This document shows positions 11,646 to 24,414 of a DNA stretch of 64,000 bases, one piece after another. The number at the start of each line of letters is the position of its first letter. The first letter of the stretch is position 1. The notes under the pieces were generated by a model, which saw only the letters and a list, made by a program, of their open reading frames with translations, had not been told where the DNA came from and searched no databases. The position numbers and the translations under genes are program-made. Source of the DNA: Hydractinia symbiolongicarpus (lineage: Eukaryota; Cnidaria; Hydrozoa; Anthoathecata; Hydractiniidae); contig NC_079879.1 of NCBI RefSeq assembly GCF_029227915.1, positions 4,464,001 to 4,528,000 of the forward strand, read 5' to 3'.

Positions 11646-12804
11646 ATGGATTGCTCGCCTGAGTATGTTGAAGGTGTTGAAAGTAAACAAAAGTTGACGG
11701 CTTGTGTTGGGGTAGACCAACTGATGAAAAGAAAAAACCGGCGGTCACGCCATATGACCATGAAATATGACAACATGTCAAAGATGATTTCAGATCTTGA
11801 TGCAGCAAAGCAGCTTAATAAAGGTAATATTTCTTGATAAAATATATCTAGTATCGAATGAAGTATTCAGATACCTTGATTAGATACATCTTTAATAACC
11901 ACACTCGTATTTTTTTATAGGCGAATCGATGCAAAAATTGTCTGCGCTGGAAAACGAACTTATGAAGCAGGGTACGGGGAAAGCTGGGCATGCTGAGGAT
12001 GCCACCCCTGCTAAGAAAGATGATCAACGAGAGCAGCTAGGGGACAAGGTAAAATCTTGTTTGAAGAAGGGACAAGGGCAGTTAACAGAGATTGTAGATG
12101 GTTATGTTGGCAAGAACAAAGTAACACGGCGCGAGTTAACCAAAAGAATGCTGGGATTTTACAAGTTGCGAAAAAAAGTGATCACCATTAAGAAGGAGAA
12201 GGCACGTCTCATGAAATCCATGGAAAATCTTGTTCAAAAACACCAGAATATAAAGCTTAAGCTAGTGGAGGAAAGAGAATCTGCTGAAATCAAAGCAGCT
12301 GAATTGAAGTCACTCAATTTGGTTCTTATTGGAAAGGAAGGAGAGCTGAAAGGGAAGGAAGAGGAAATTAAATGTATGAAAGTCAATGTGGCTGACATGA
12401 AAGTAAGTTGACAATTTATGCAAAACATAGTTCTCAGGACTTCTAAAATTATTTTAAATACTTAACTACTTGGGGTTCCCTCTCACACAAAAAATTTCTA
12501 GCAAGCCTTGGAGACGAGGTTGGGTTCCATAAGTTTAATAAATTTGAAGATGAACTTTCTTTTTGCTTAGGCAACAGTCAGTAAATCCATGCACAAGTCG
12601 GTAACTGCATTAAGCACAGTAGAAGAGACCATCAAAGCTGATATTGAAAAAATTGATAGAAAGCTAGCACAACGCTGGCGCATTGTTGGGAAGAAAAAGC
12701 TTCTGGTTGAAAAGCAAAAGCTTGCTGCCATGCTGGATACAATCTGCACAACATCGCAGACATTACAGGAAGATGCTGTCCTTTTGGACACCTTCCAATT
12801 TTAA
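11646..12804 (+). CDS. Coiled-coil protein of unknown function
   Basis: Three exons (11646-11823, 11921-12402, 12571-12804) have good GT/AG signals and matching phases (1, then 0), giving 297 residues. The product is highly charged with no signal peptide or membrane segment. Residues about 40-80 and 110-230 are rich in Lys/Glu/Leu heptad-like patterns (for example LRKKVITIKKEKARLMKSM and KGKEEEIKCMKVNV), predicting long coiled coils. The last exon (ADIEKIDRKLAQRW...) is also helical. I recognise no family. A cytoskeletal, centrosomal or vesicle-tether role would be typical of such composition but is not shown. The consistent splicing across three exons is the main evidence that it is real. 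Confidence 0.75.
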
Positions 12805-12941
12805 AAACATTTTACAATCATGTATATTTGAAAGGAATGGGTGGTGGTTGTACATTCGTTCGTATTGTACAGATGACCACTTACTTTTGTTTTTACGAGC
12901 ACAAAACAACAATTGGATTAGTGAACTGATTATCTTGGTCT

Positions 12942-13014
12942 TCACTGGTAGCTCAGTTGGTAGAGCGTGACATCAAACAGTGTCAAGGTCGTAGGTTCAA
13001 ATCCTACCCAGTAA
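12942..13014 (+). tRNA. tRNA-like sequence, probable pseudogene
   Basis: A 73-nt cloverleaf can be drawn. The acceptor arm TCACTGG/CCAGTAA has one C-A mismatch, the D stem is GCTC/GAGC, and the T arm GTAGG-TTCAAAT-CCTAC is perfect. A-box (TAGCTCAGTTGG) and B-box (GGTTCAAATCC) promoter motifs are intact. The anticodon stem TGACA/TGTCA closes an 8-nt loop (TCAAACAG) instead of 7, so no anticodon can be assigned. Flanking CTTGGTC (12934-12940) and GACCAAG (13018-13024) are complementary and would extend the acceptor stem. It is likely a tRNA pseudogene or a tRNA-derived repeat. Confidence 0.6.
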
Positions 13015-13024
13015 CTTGACCAAG

Positions 13025-14145
13025 ACATGAAGCTAACGATCTTTCTGTTGTTACAACATCTCGAGTGTTCGTACGTTGCAGAGAAGTGGTTGTCGAATGT
13101 GTTGTAAACGTGTTGTTTGTCTGTTTTGTACCGTGCAACTACGCCCTTTTCTTTTGAATCCTTTTTTTAATTTTGTTAATATATTTATACTTATTTACAC
13201 TTGTTTTTTCTTTGCGTTATGCTGCGCTAGCCTGTCTTCTCTTGTATCAAATAGGCAAGAGCACCTGGGGATGAAAGTGCGTGCACGAATGTCCTTTTTT
13301 AGATATATACTAATTTATTTGCTCTTTTCAGCGCGGCCCTCTTTTTACTAATTTTCGTTTTTCCTATAATGTACTGTGACAAAAATCGAATTTTCCTTTA
13401 ATTATAGCGCGAGGCGGTCATTTTTTCCTGAATAATGGAGATAATGAAATCCAAAAGTCGGTTCAGAATAAAACATATTGAGAAATTTTTAGCAAAATTT
13501 ACATTCTTTTTTTGGGAGAAAGGAGGAACACTGAAAGTAGTAAAGGCGAAAAACGATACTCGTAAAATTTTAAGCAGGGAGGCTTGACCCTTCCTGTCAA
13601 ATATTGGCAATTTCGTGAGACCAAAATGGCCGAAAAAAGACGAAGAGTGGTAGCGCAATTCAAAAACAACCAGAGTGATAAGAAAAAATAAAATAAAAAA
13701 TATAGTATTAAATAAAATGTCATTTAGTGCGACAATAGTCAAATTTCCCTCAATTTTTCGCGCGAAACAAACTAATTATTTCGTTGGCTGCGTGTCATTA
13801 GAGAAATGACGGTAAACCTAGTAGCTTGAAAAAAATGCGTGGATAAAAGACATTTAGATATTCTACTTTAATGTATTTTGTCAGAATATCTGTGAGGTAC
13901 CACTCATTGTTATCGTACGCTACAAGCTTAAGTCATTACAGAGAAAAAGAAGAAATATTTGTCGCATTGTTTAGTTGTATTTTCGTAAAAAAAATTAGAA
14001 AACTAGGAAAAAAATCTGCAATGGTTGCTTATTATCCCATGATCCTGTTGCTTCACGAATTAATCTGCTTATAAGTTCTTGCTCGCAAACATGAATACGT
14101 TACTTCGTATGATCGATAAACACTTCGCTGGCTATAGTAAAATGC
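13025..14145. other. Intergenic, nothing recognised
   Basis: Between the tRNA-like sequence and TRIAP1 I see AT-rich sequence with open frames but no domain, repeat boundary or splice pattern worth calling. It must contain the 3' untranslated region of the minus-strand TRIAP1 gene. Confidence 0.4.
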
Positions 14146-14668
14146 TTAATTCTCAGGTGGTTTCTTCTCATCATTTGTTCCAATAATTTTTTTCAATACT
14201 TCATCAATCTCAATATTCTTCTCCTTCAGCGTTTTCTAAAATAGACCAAATACAAACTCATAAATATAGCTATAAATACACGTTACATTGAGCGGCTGTT
14301 ACGACTGCCTTTATAAGTAGCCTAAACTTCATTCAATGTTAAAACCTTTGGGTTAAAATACAACAGACACAAACAAGAAACAGACGACCCAAAATTGGAA
14401 GCAAAATAAACAAAAACAAAACAAAACAAAACAAAAAATCAAACAAACAAACCAGGAAACAGAACAAACAAACGAACAAACAAATAAACAAAAACAAACA
14501 AAAGAAACACACCATGACACATGCTTTATACTTCGCAAACAATTCAGCACATGGTTCGCCATTTTTTACCTCCCAGTTACCATTCAAAAATTGTTCAGAA
14601 TACCATTTATTAAAACATTGGTCATATTCATGTTTGAGGGGTGTGCATTCTTTACCAATACTATCCAT
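14146..14668 (-). CDS. TRIAP1: TRIAP1/Mdm35-like twin CX9C protein
   Basis: TRIAP1 (yeast Mdm35) works in the mitochondrial intermembrane space, where it partners PRELI-family proteins that carry phospholipids between membranes. Two exons on the minus strand, 14668-14513 and 14235-14146, join in phase 0 (ATG|GTGTGT, TTTTAG|AAAACG) to give 81 residues. The human protein has 76. [18 protein letters not shown] holds the first CX9C and [13 protein letters not shown] the second; these four cysteines form the two disulfides of the family. The C-terminal exon ([15 protein letters not shown]...PPEN) matches the family tail. Reading through the donor gives only low-complexity sequence, so the short two-exon model is preferred. 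LYRM2, another mitochondrial protein gene, follows on the same strand. Confidence 0.92.
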
Positions 14669-16006
14669 CTATACATATGATAATAATTAACTAAATTCGA
14701 GAAAACGCATTTAAAAAAAAGTTACAAGCCATTTTAAATTTCAGTATTTAGTTGCAATCCAATATTTACTTTCATTTTTTATTCAGATGTCTTTATCAGA
14801 AATAAACACAAAACAAGCGAATAAAATCATTTTTCAGATATAAGCACCAGACTTCATAATTTCAAAATTCAGCTAGATAAGTTGCTACATAAGTTGCTAT
14901 AAACAAACATAACAACATAAGGCTCGAGTCCATCAAAAAATGGAGTGAACAGAGAGAAGAAGAAAAAATAAAAAACAACAGCTACATTACGAAATTATAA
15001 ATTTCATGCGACGACAAACGTGATTCAAACAAAACTTTTATTTTGATTAGCGCACCAGCCTACAACTGAATGAATTTGGTTGTCACATATAGATATAGAC
15101 AAGCAACTAGTAATCAAAGATAGTTTGAAAAAATACAGGCAATATAAAACAGTAGGTCTTAGCCAAAATATTGTGTTGCTTATAAAAAAAAATGATTGCA
15201 CTTTAAATAAATATATTTTCCAGAGAAATGTTCGAGGTGTTTCGCGGATTTACAAAAAAGTGGCGAAAACAAGTCCATCGAAAAGATTTTTTATCGTCAA
15301 CTAGGAAGAGAAAATGATACAGACACATCCAACCTTGCTTTGATGTGATGTTCTCAGTTAAAATATATTATAAATGTTATCATAAAATATGAAAGAAATC
15401 AATCAATCAAGTTGGAGTTGCTTCATAAAAAATCAGAAAATTGACCAATTCGCGTTAAGTATCACTTCAAACAGTAAGTTTATACACTAAATTGAATCCC
15501 TACAAAAATATATAAGGGCCCGACCCAAATTGCAAATTTTTTTCCCAATAAAATAGTTAATGTGTATACCTGCATAATTGAGGAAAACTACAGTAGGACA
15601 GTGGAAGAAACATATGACAAGAATTACGGAGAAATACCCGTCCCTTTCTGTACGATAAGCATAACCGGATACAAATTTTTACCTCTATATTTGTTAACAC
15701 AAATGACTTCGAAAACAACAAAAAGTTAAAAACATGTCAATAACAAAAGCGTCTAACCATCTTGAAAGCTAATTTTATCAAATATATAAAAATATACAAA
15801 AATGCTAGAGAGTTGCAAAAGGAAGAAAGTTGTAGTCAAATAAATTTGGCGCAACAAAAAAATATGCATTTTTTCAAAATACAATATTCAATGGTGCTAC
15901 ACAAGCAAAGAACAAACAAATTGAACAATTACTTCATAACAATTTGCAGGACTCCTAACTGAACACATTGAGCAAGCAAAGCAGCTGCTCGAACCACCAT
16001 TATTTT
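14669..16006. other. Intergenic between TRIAP1 and LYRM2
   Basis: AT-rich DNA, 1.3 kb, without a recognisable gene. It includes the TRIAP1 5' region and the LYRM2 3' end. Open frames here are short and lack any recognisable domain. Confidence 0.4.
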
Positions 16007-17002
16007 TTACTTGGTCATGTGAACGGCTGAACTCACTTCCCTAAGAGCCAATCTTCCCCGCGACAATTGCATTTTGATGTCAGTCTAAATAATTGTACAA
16101 AATGGCTTTTATTGTATAAAATGATAAAACTGTGCAGTGAATATTTATCAAAGATCTTAAGCATCCACTATTGAATGAGTTTTTCTGACTTTTAATATCA
16201 AACAAATAAAGTGTGGATAAATGAATGCGAGTGTAATTTTCGTTTTAGTTTGCGTCGATTTATTAACGCGAATTCACAGTTTCGTGAGAAAATGCGTGGA
16301 TTTATAAATATGGATTTTTCAATATGTAAGATTTAAAGAACGAGAGAAAACAAATTAAACGCTTTCATTTCGACACTTTTAACAAAACGCATTTATTTCT
16401 ACAAAATTTTGCGTGGATTTGTTAATTTGAATCACCAAAATTAAAACATAATTTTGCGGTGAACTATTAATGGGTCTCTGAGAAAAATTCGCAATAAGAT
16501 ATCACATTTTTTCTGACTAAAAGTAGCAATGTATAATTAAACATTTTCTGAGAATATTTGCCAACGCTGACAAATTTTCTTCCTTTCCTTGTGTTTTAAA
16601 ATATACACAAAGCCACAACATATTTGTAAGATAAAGTTATAATACGTTTAAAAACTGAACCAATATTGCAAAACTTATATACCTCATTCTTCCAATGCAT
16701 GTTGTTTTTGAAATCTTGTCTCACCCAATCCTTCATGGACTTGCGCTCATTCTCTGGTGCTTCGTTAATCAACTTCATGAAGTCACGATATAAACAGAGC
16801 ACTTGTCGTCTTAACATGAACTAAAATAACAACTTTCTGAAATATATCGGTAAACTATGTCGCAAATTATGCTAAAACATACACTTTAATTTTTTTTTTC
16901 TAAAATTATTTTAAAATGTTAAGATACACTGAATATGCTGAAATACTCTATAAAAACATGTACCTGTTGAAGGCTCATAGCATTCCTTGGTAACCGTGTC
17001 AT
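16007..17002 (-). CDS. LYRM2: LYR motif-containing protein 2 (LYRM2)
   Basis: LYRM proteins are small mitochondrial matrix proteins that pair with acyl carrier protein and help assemble respiratory complexes; LYRM2 has been linked to complex I. Three small exons on the minus strand (17002-16964, 16820-16683, 16084-16007) are all in phase 0 with good splice sites and encode 84 residues; human LYRM2 has 88. Exon 1 gives MTRLPRNAMSLQQ, matching the family N terminus. Exon 2 has the LYR signature in RRQVLCLYRDFMKLI plus the conserved KDWVRQDFKNN. Exon 3 (TDIKMQLSRGRLALREV) matches the C-terminal helix. Exons 1 and 3 are too short to stand out on their own. Confidence 0.9.
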
Positions 17003-17579
17003 ACTTCCTCAGTGTTAGTTCAACTCGAAATTCTTTGCATTTTTCATTGTTCTGTAATATATATACTGTCAGATTTCTTAAACAGAGGACTGAAAAATAG
17101 GTTTCATATTTGGAATAATTTTTTGCAAAATACAGAAAACATCTTGCTTTACTTCCAATCTAGCAGTTAGCCTAAACATCTAGGAAACAGCAGAAACTTA
17201 TCATATTGAATTTTCACTTGTGTAAGCACGTTTTTTTTTAAGTATTAACATTAAAATTTCTATTTCTGCCTTAGAACAAAAAAGCTTTCAAGGATGGCAA
17301 GGAAGCTTTAAAAGATGAAGAGATTTCAATAATATTATAACAAAATTGTAATATTTGTCATCAAATAAATATTACAAGTATTTACTTCTAAAATTGATGA
17401 AATATAATTTTAATGAAGTTATTAAATTAACAAAAACAAAATGTTTTCCTAATCACAGGTTACTCAGAAAGATATCAAAGTACATACACCACATAGAAAC
17501 GTTTTTTTACCTGCCATACTTACTTAAAACAAAGTAAAAGCCTTGAAAAATAAACAAGAATGAGAAACAACAACGAAAC

Positions 17580-18956
17580 CTAGAGTATTTTCTTGCGCAT
17601 AAATGTTTTTATAAAATCTCTTGTCAAATCCAAGTAGTATTCTGGCTCAAATGGTTTGTAATCTGAATACTTGAATCCATCAATTCTTTTTGGGACTGCT
17701 TTTTCAATTTGTGTCCCTTCATGCCATTCATTGAACGATGTTATTGATATTAATTCTGTGTTCTGTTCTAAAGCTTCTTTCCATGATTCAGAATAATACT
17801 TTCCCTTAAGTCGACTTCTTGTATTTTCGCTATTCCAAGGTCGCACCCTTGTATCGACATAACCAGGTCCAACACTTGGTATAAATAACAATTGATTAGC
17901 ATCAGCGAAATTTTTTAAAGCTTTCCAATTACCCCTAGTTGACCCATACGTAAAGCCATTTGAAGCAAAGTATGTATAAAATCCATCAAATCCAGCATTA
18001 ACCATCTCAAACTTATCTTTAGATTCAACAACTAAACCAATAACAAAAGCATCATATGGACCATTGCGCATTGATAATGGGCCAGGTTTTAATAATTTAG
18101 ACCAATCACTCGATTGAATATGGTACGAGTCATATATATAAATCAAAGGAAGAGTTTTCTTTTTGTAACTAAACTTATAAAATGATTGATATGCAGAGTA
18201 ACTTTCTACAATATTTTTAATATCTTCTAATACTGTTGATTCTGATCGACCTTCATAGGGTTCTATTTGAAATGTTAGTTTGATTTTAAAACTTTCAGCA
18301 GCTTGTAAAAGAAGCGGAAAAATGTGTGCCCAATCCTTACCATTATCATCAGCTTTCCCAGGTGGGTAATATGAAGCAGCAATAACTCCAACACCAGCCA
18401 AAGACAGTTGCTCCATATGGTCTAGTATAACATCTGGATCACCACTACTATATGGCCCTAATACTGGATAAAAATTGCTACTAATGTCATTAGGGGGGAT
18501 ATGGCGACCTAATGGATACTTCTGTGCAATTCTTTTATCCCAATGTGGGAGATATTTGTGATTCCAATGCACATACTCACCATCACGAGATGGATTTCCA
18601 TACCAGGGATAGTAGAATGCATGAATATTATAACAAAGCTTTGACTTTATGTTGTCCACACGAGGCTTTCCCGTTTTACCATTTACAAGACTTTTATAAA
18701 TATCACCATGGACGATTATATTGGTGTCATTCTGAAATGAATTTTTGTAGTTATATTTATCAAGTTTGTTACTACTTTTTTTAACTATAATTCCGTCAAA
18801 CTCATTTTTACTAATATCTACATGATGGTCAAATTTTCTTGTTGCATACTTTAAATAAAATAACACTGCAGCCAATACACATAATGCTACTAGCAATTTA
18901 ACATTTCTAGTGAGTCTTCTTGCTATTGTAACACAAATTCTCCATGAAGATACCAT
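17580..18956 (-). CDS. MANEA: Endo-alpha-1,2-mannosidase (GH99)
   Basis: MANEA is a Golgi enzyme that trims glucosylated mannose from N-glycans by an endo cut, giving a glucosidase-independent route of glycan processing. The product is 458 residues, close to the human 462, in a single exon. It has a short cytoplasmic tail, a membrane anchor at about 19-35 (type II topology), a stem, then the GH99 domain from about 108 to 440. Family motifs include NIHAFYYPWYGNP (110-122), QIEPYEGR (230-237), Glu311 in GLVVESKD and the catalytic NEWHEGTQIE at 409-418, so the active site looks intact. The lack of introns is notable, but no poly(A) tail or target duplication was found to support retrocopying. 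Confidence 0.95.
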   Translation of the reverse strand: MVSSWRICVTIARRLTRNVKLLVALCVLAAVLFYLKYATRKFDHHVDISKNEFDGIIVKKSSNKLDKYNYKNSFQNDTNIIVHGDIYKSLVNGKTGKPRVDNIKSKLCYNIHAFYYPWYGNPSRDGEYVHWNHKYLPHWDKRIAQKYPLGRHIPPNDISSNFYPVLGPYSSGDPDVILDHMEQLSLAGVGVIAASYYPPGKADDNGKDWAHIFPLLLQAAESFKIKLTFQIEPYEGRSESTVLEDIKNIVESYSAYQSFYKFSYKKKTLPLIYIYDSYHIQSSDWSKLLKPGPLSMRNGPYDAFVIGLVVESKDKFEMVNAGFDGFYTYFASNGFTYGSTRGNWKALKNFADANQLLFIPSVGPGYVDTRVRPWNSENTRSRLKGKYYSESWKEALEQNTELISITSFNEWHEGTQIEKAVPKRIDGFKYSDYKPFEPEYYLDLTRDFIKTFMRKKIL

Positions 18957-20354
18957 CTTGTAAACAGTGATGGAGAGAGCTTAGCATTTCAAGTTGGTGC
19001 TGTAATATAACAACTAATATTTTTAATATTTCAAACATAAAGGAAAAATAAGCATGGTGAAGCTGAGATTTCATATAATACACACTTATTATACAGCTAG
19101 AAAAAAGCAAGTCGCTATGTCCTGCTATTAATAAACTGTTAAAGAACACTTTTGTCACTAGGAAAGGCATCCTTAGCCCACGCAATTCTAGTTTTGATGG
19201 ACAAAGTAATGTTGACATGAACTCTGTGTTTTGCTGATATAGTAAAGCTCTGCACCCTTATTGTGAATTCTTTTAAAGTAAAAGTATATTTAAATTAGTG
19301 TGATGTCTAATTTGCAGTTGTCCCTGACTACCCAGGTATCCCTGTTTAGAGTTACAGTCTAATTTGCAGTTGTCCCTGAAAGTGTTACATTCCTGCCCAC
19401 CAGTTGCGTTCTAAATCTGTGCATAAGTTTATACAAACTGAACAATTTAAATTAAAATCAATTTTTTAAAAATATGAACATTTCGAACTTGTATATATAT
19501 AATGCCTTTCACTATGTGGCCTTGTATATATAAAATGCCATTTGGACCTTACCAATGCCATTTGGACCTAACCTATGTACATAACGTCTGCTATGGCGCA
19601 AGTCAAGGTTCTTTCTTTTTTAAGGCCATCAGTCACTATGAGGTGATAACTGAACTTGTCACAATTTATACACATTTTCATGTATATAATTTTCACTCTA
19701 CCCTCTTAATTTCCAAAATTACCTGCCAGCTAAGGCAAATTTTGAATGTATTAATCCCCCTAGTGTTAGCCGTTAGTCCTCTCCTGTTAACAAAAAAGAC
19801 TCCCCTTATGACACTCATAAACATTGTTTTAGCCTCCATCCTCCAAGATAGCCATTAGAAACCTAAATACCATTTATAGACTTATTTGGGGAGAGATATT
19901 TATAAGAATGAATAAAAAAGTAATCTTTATTAAAAAAGCACCATTTGGAAATTGCTATTAAGAGTAATTTAAAAGGAGTTTCTTATTTAGATATATATAG
20001 CATCAAGCCTAAATGACGGCACCTACAGACCATACCAAAAAATCAATGTATCATTGAATCATCGAATCATCTCAAGCACATCATAAAACAATTACCAAAA
20101 AATAAAAAAAAGTAAAACGTCACTCAGTTAAGCCTATAATAAAGCCCTTAAAACAGCAGGGTAAAAAAAACACTTCAATTTAAACAACACACAACAAAAA
20201 GGAAACCAACAAATACAAAATGTACATAACATGATATGGTTTAACCCACCATTTAGCAAAAGTGTCACAACAAAAATTGGCAAGCGGTTCCTACAGCTCA
20301 TTGACAAACACTTTCTGAAACACCATAAATTTTACAAATCGTTCAACAAAAATT
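18957..20354. other. Upstream of MANEA, mostly featureless
   Basis: No gene is called. A 23-bp sequence beginning GTCTAATTTGCAGTTG is repeated directly at 19305-19327 and 19357-19379. Near 19505-19570 the phrase ATGCCATTTGGACC also repeats. The MANEA promoter should lie at the left end. Confidence 0.45.
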
Positions 20355-21172
20355 CAGTCTTTTTTCAGGAATTTTTGAGTAGGTGTGCGATGATTCGCAC
20401 GTATAAATTAAGTAATGCGTGCGATGTAAAAATGAACGTACAAAGGATGTTAAGCGTGCGATACAGGCTCCAAGGTAACTCTTTGTTGCGCATTCATTTT
20501 GCAGTAGAAAAGTGGGGGACGTTTTGAATTGTGAACCCCAAACACGATAATCGAGCATCTACTTATAGCGACTCTCTCAATCTTAACTTCCTTTTTTACA
20601 AGTCCGAAATAGTATGCATGACTATACTGTCATAGGTCATCACAAGCAAATAGGCAAAAATATGCTTTGTTTTCAAATTAAAAAAAATCTTTATCCGCGT
20701 GTGTAAATAAAACTAATAAATAAAATCTCTTTTTAAAAGGTATATGTCAGGGACATAAAATTTACACAGAAAAAAAATTATACCGCACGCAGGTTTCGTT
20801 TTTAAAATTGTTTGAATAACAGTTGCGGCATAAAGAAAATAATTCATTAAATTTAAACCGGCTATGGTTTAAATTTAAAGAGATTTATGTCTACGTAGCC
20901 TTTTAAAACCAGGAGTCAGTGAATTAGCTAGGATGGCCAGGTTGGCTATGAATAGGCTTGCTTGTGGATTTAAAAGGACCAGGACTATTGAATAATTCTG
21001 AGATCTAAAAGTGACCAACCAAGACGGAAATCTATCAGACGTTTTAACTGACAAAGGTTCGAAATAAGCTACGGACATGTCCGACCAAACTGAAAATGTG
21101 GCGCATGTTTTAATCACACGCCTGAAATGATTTAGCTGTGTGCCAAAGCGCACGCCTCTCCTGAAAAAGATG
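20355..21172. mobile_element. Non-autonomous DNA transposon, copy 1
   Basis: It starts CAGTCTTTTTTCAGGA and ends with the complement TCCTGAAAAAGATG. Just inside both ends lie GTGCGAT/CGCAC-type palindromic motifs. The same left 250 bp and an internal block at 20876-21006 recur in a second copy at 47127-48088, which fixes this as a dispersed family. No transposase is encoded. The right terminus has lost bases relative to copy 2 and no target duplication is evident. Confidence 0.75.
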
Positions 21173-23084
<1,912 letters not shown>

Positions 23085-23159
23085 CTTTGCAACTTTGTGG
23101 AAAATGGATTCACCTAAATAAAGATATACACAGTTCATTTATCAACGAAAAAATATGCC

Positions 23160-23420
23160 CTGGGTGTGGTTATAGACCTTTCAAAAGCTTTTGAAACTGT
23201 TAATCATAAGATTTTATTAGACAAATACCTGCTTACGGTATAGACGGAACTACACTAAATTGTAAACAGTTTGTCGATGTTGGGAATGGCAAAAGAACAC
23301 AAGGCTCAATACTTAGGCCCCTCTTGTTTTTGATTTACAGTAACAATCTTAACTTTTCTACTTTTCTAAATTTTACACTTCATTATGTTTGCAGATGACG
23401 GCAATCTTTTCTATTTTCTA
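23160..23420 (+). pseudogene. LINE reverse-transcriptase fragment
   Basis: The plus strand encodes [21 protein letters not shown], then after a frame break GKRTQGSILRPLLFLIYSNNL, then ADDGNLF. These are consecutive conserved blocks of a non-LTR retrotransposon polymerase. Frameshifts and lost sequence make it inactive. It is a different copy from the one in the ELAV-like intron. Confidence 0.8.
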
Positions 23421-23726
23421 AAAACTCTTTTTAAAGAACTGTAAACAATTAATTAATAACGTTGACAGACTGGTTTCAAGCAAATAAATTATATTATATA
23501 AATTATTTAACGACATAGCGTTATTACTTATTTTGCTATTGTAACAAGTTATTATCGTCTGATTTAATGTAATAACATTTAACTACTGTATTTAACCTTG
23601 TTTGCGAAAAAAAGATATCTATCTATGTATGTATACGTTCTTTAAACGTGCAGAGGGCCAGGGAGGGGGGGGCAGAATTTTGCTTGAATTTGAACTTTAC
23701 TGACCTGACGGAAGCCCGTCACACAC

Positions 23727-24405
23727 GGAAGATGCTTTATCCAAAATGCGATTCCGTGGTTTTAAATTTAAATTATTATTAGAATTACGTCATTCAAATA
23801 TGACGTATTGTTGCGTAATACCGAAATGCATTGGGGTGCGCATTTAGCAGGAGTTCGCGGAAAAGTCCTGGACGCACACGCACGTGTTTTTGAGATTTTG
23901 TATACCGTTGAAGTTTTCAACTAAAATAAAACCTTTCGAACTGTAATTATCGTTCAATAATCGAAATAAATAATTAGGTTTAAGGCCTCGTGTTGCAGAG
24001 AAATTTGGTTGTGGAAAGACCAAAAGTTATAGGATCAACAGATTTAAGTAAAAAATTCCCAAAACCAAAACCAAAAAAATCGGCGTTTTCGGGAAGAGTC
24101 GGTTTGGCTGATGAAAAAACGTTTTCATCCATAATCAACATTGTCTCTAAAAAAAGAAGAAAATCATGCGACGTCTGTGGTTGAAGAGTTCCCTCAATAC
24201 GATCCATCTGTCATTTGTGATGTATCAACGGAGCAGGAGCAGCTTAATGACACTGCTGCTCAATTACCAATAAAATCTGGGTAAATCGGGGATCTGGGTA
24301 ATAAGTGCGTCTAAAGGAAGCCATATTTAATGCCGAAGTATTTTAAAGAAGAGTTAATTTTAAAATTTTAAACCACGGAATGGCATTTTGGATAAAGCAT
24401 CTTCC
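23727..24405. mobile_element. Mutator-like non-autonomous element with 9-bp target duplication
   Basis: Near-perfect terminal inverted repeats of about 42 bp begin GGAAGATGCTTTATCCAAAA at each end. The 679-bp element is flanked by identical GTCACACAC at 23718-23726 and 24406-24414. A 9-bp duplication with long terminal repeats is typical of Mutator/MULE transposons. A 64-codon open frame at 23990 has basic residues but no transposase motif, so it is probably non-autonomous. Confidence 0.85.
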
Positions 24406-24414
24406 GTCACACAC

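Noticed and set aside
13398-13742. 114-codon minus-strand frame
   Set aside because: Phe/Ile-rich translation of AT-rich DNA without a domain or start context.
14339-14512. C-terminal extension of TRIAP1 by reading through its intron
   Set aside because: It is low-complexity Phe/Cys/Leu sequence encoded by an AAAC-rich tract; a GT donor at 14512 and a matching exon at 14235 give the family C terminus instead.
17580-18956. MANEA as a retrocopy
   Set aside because: It is intronless but has no visible poly(A) tract or target duplication, and the frame and active-site motifs are intact.
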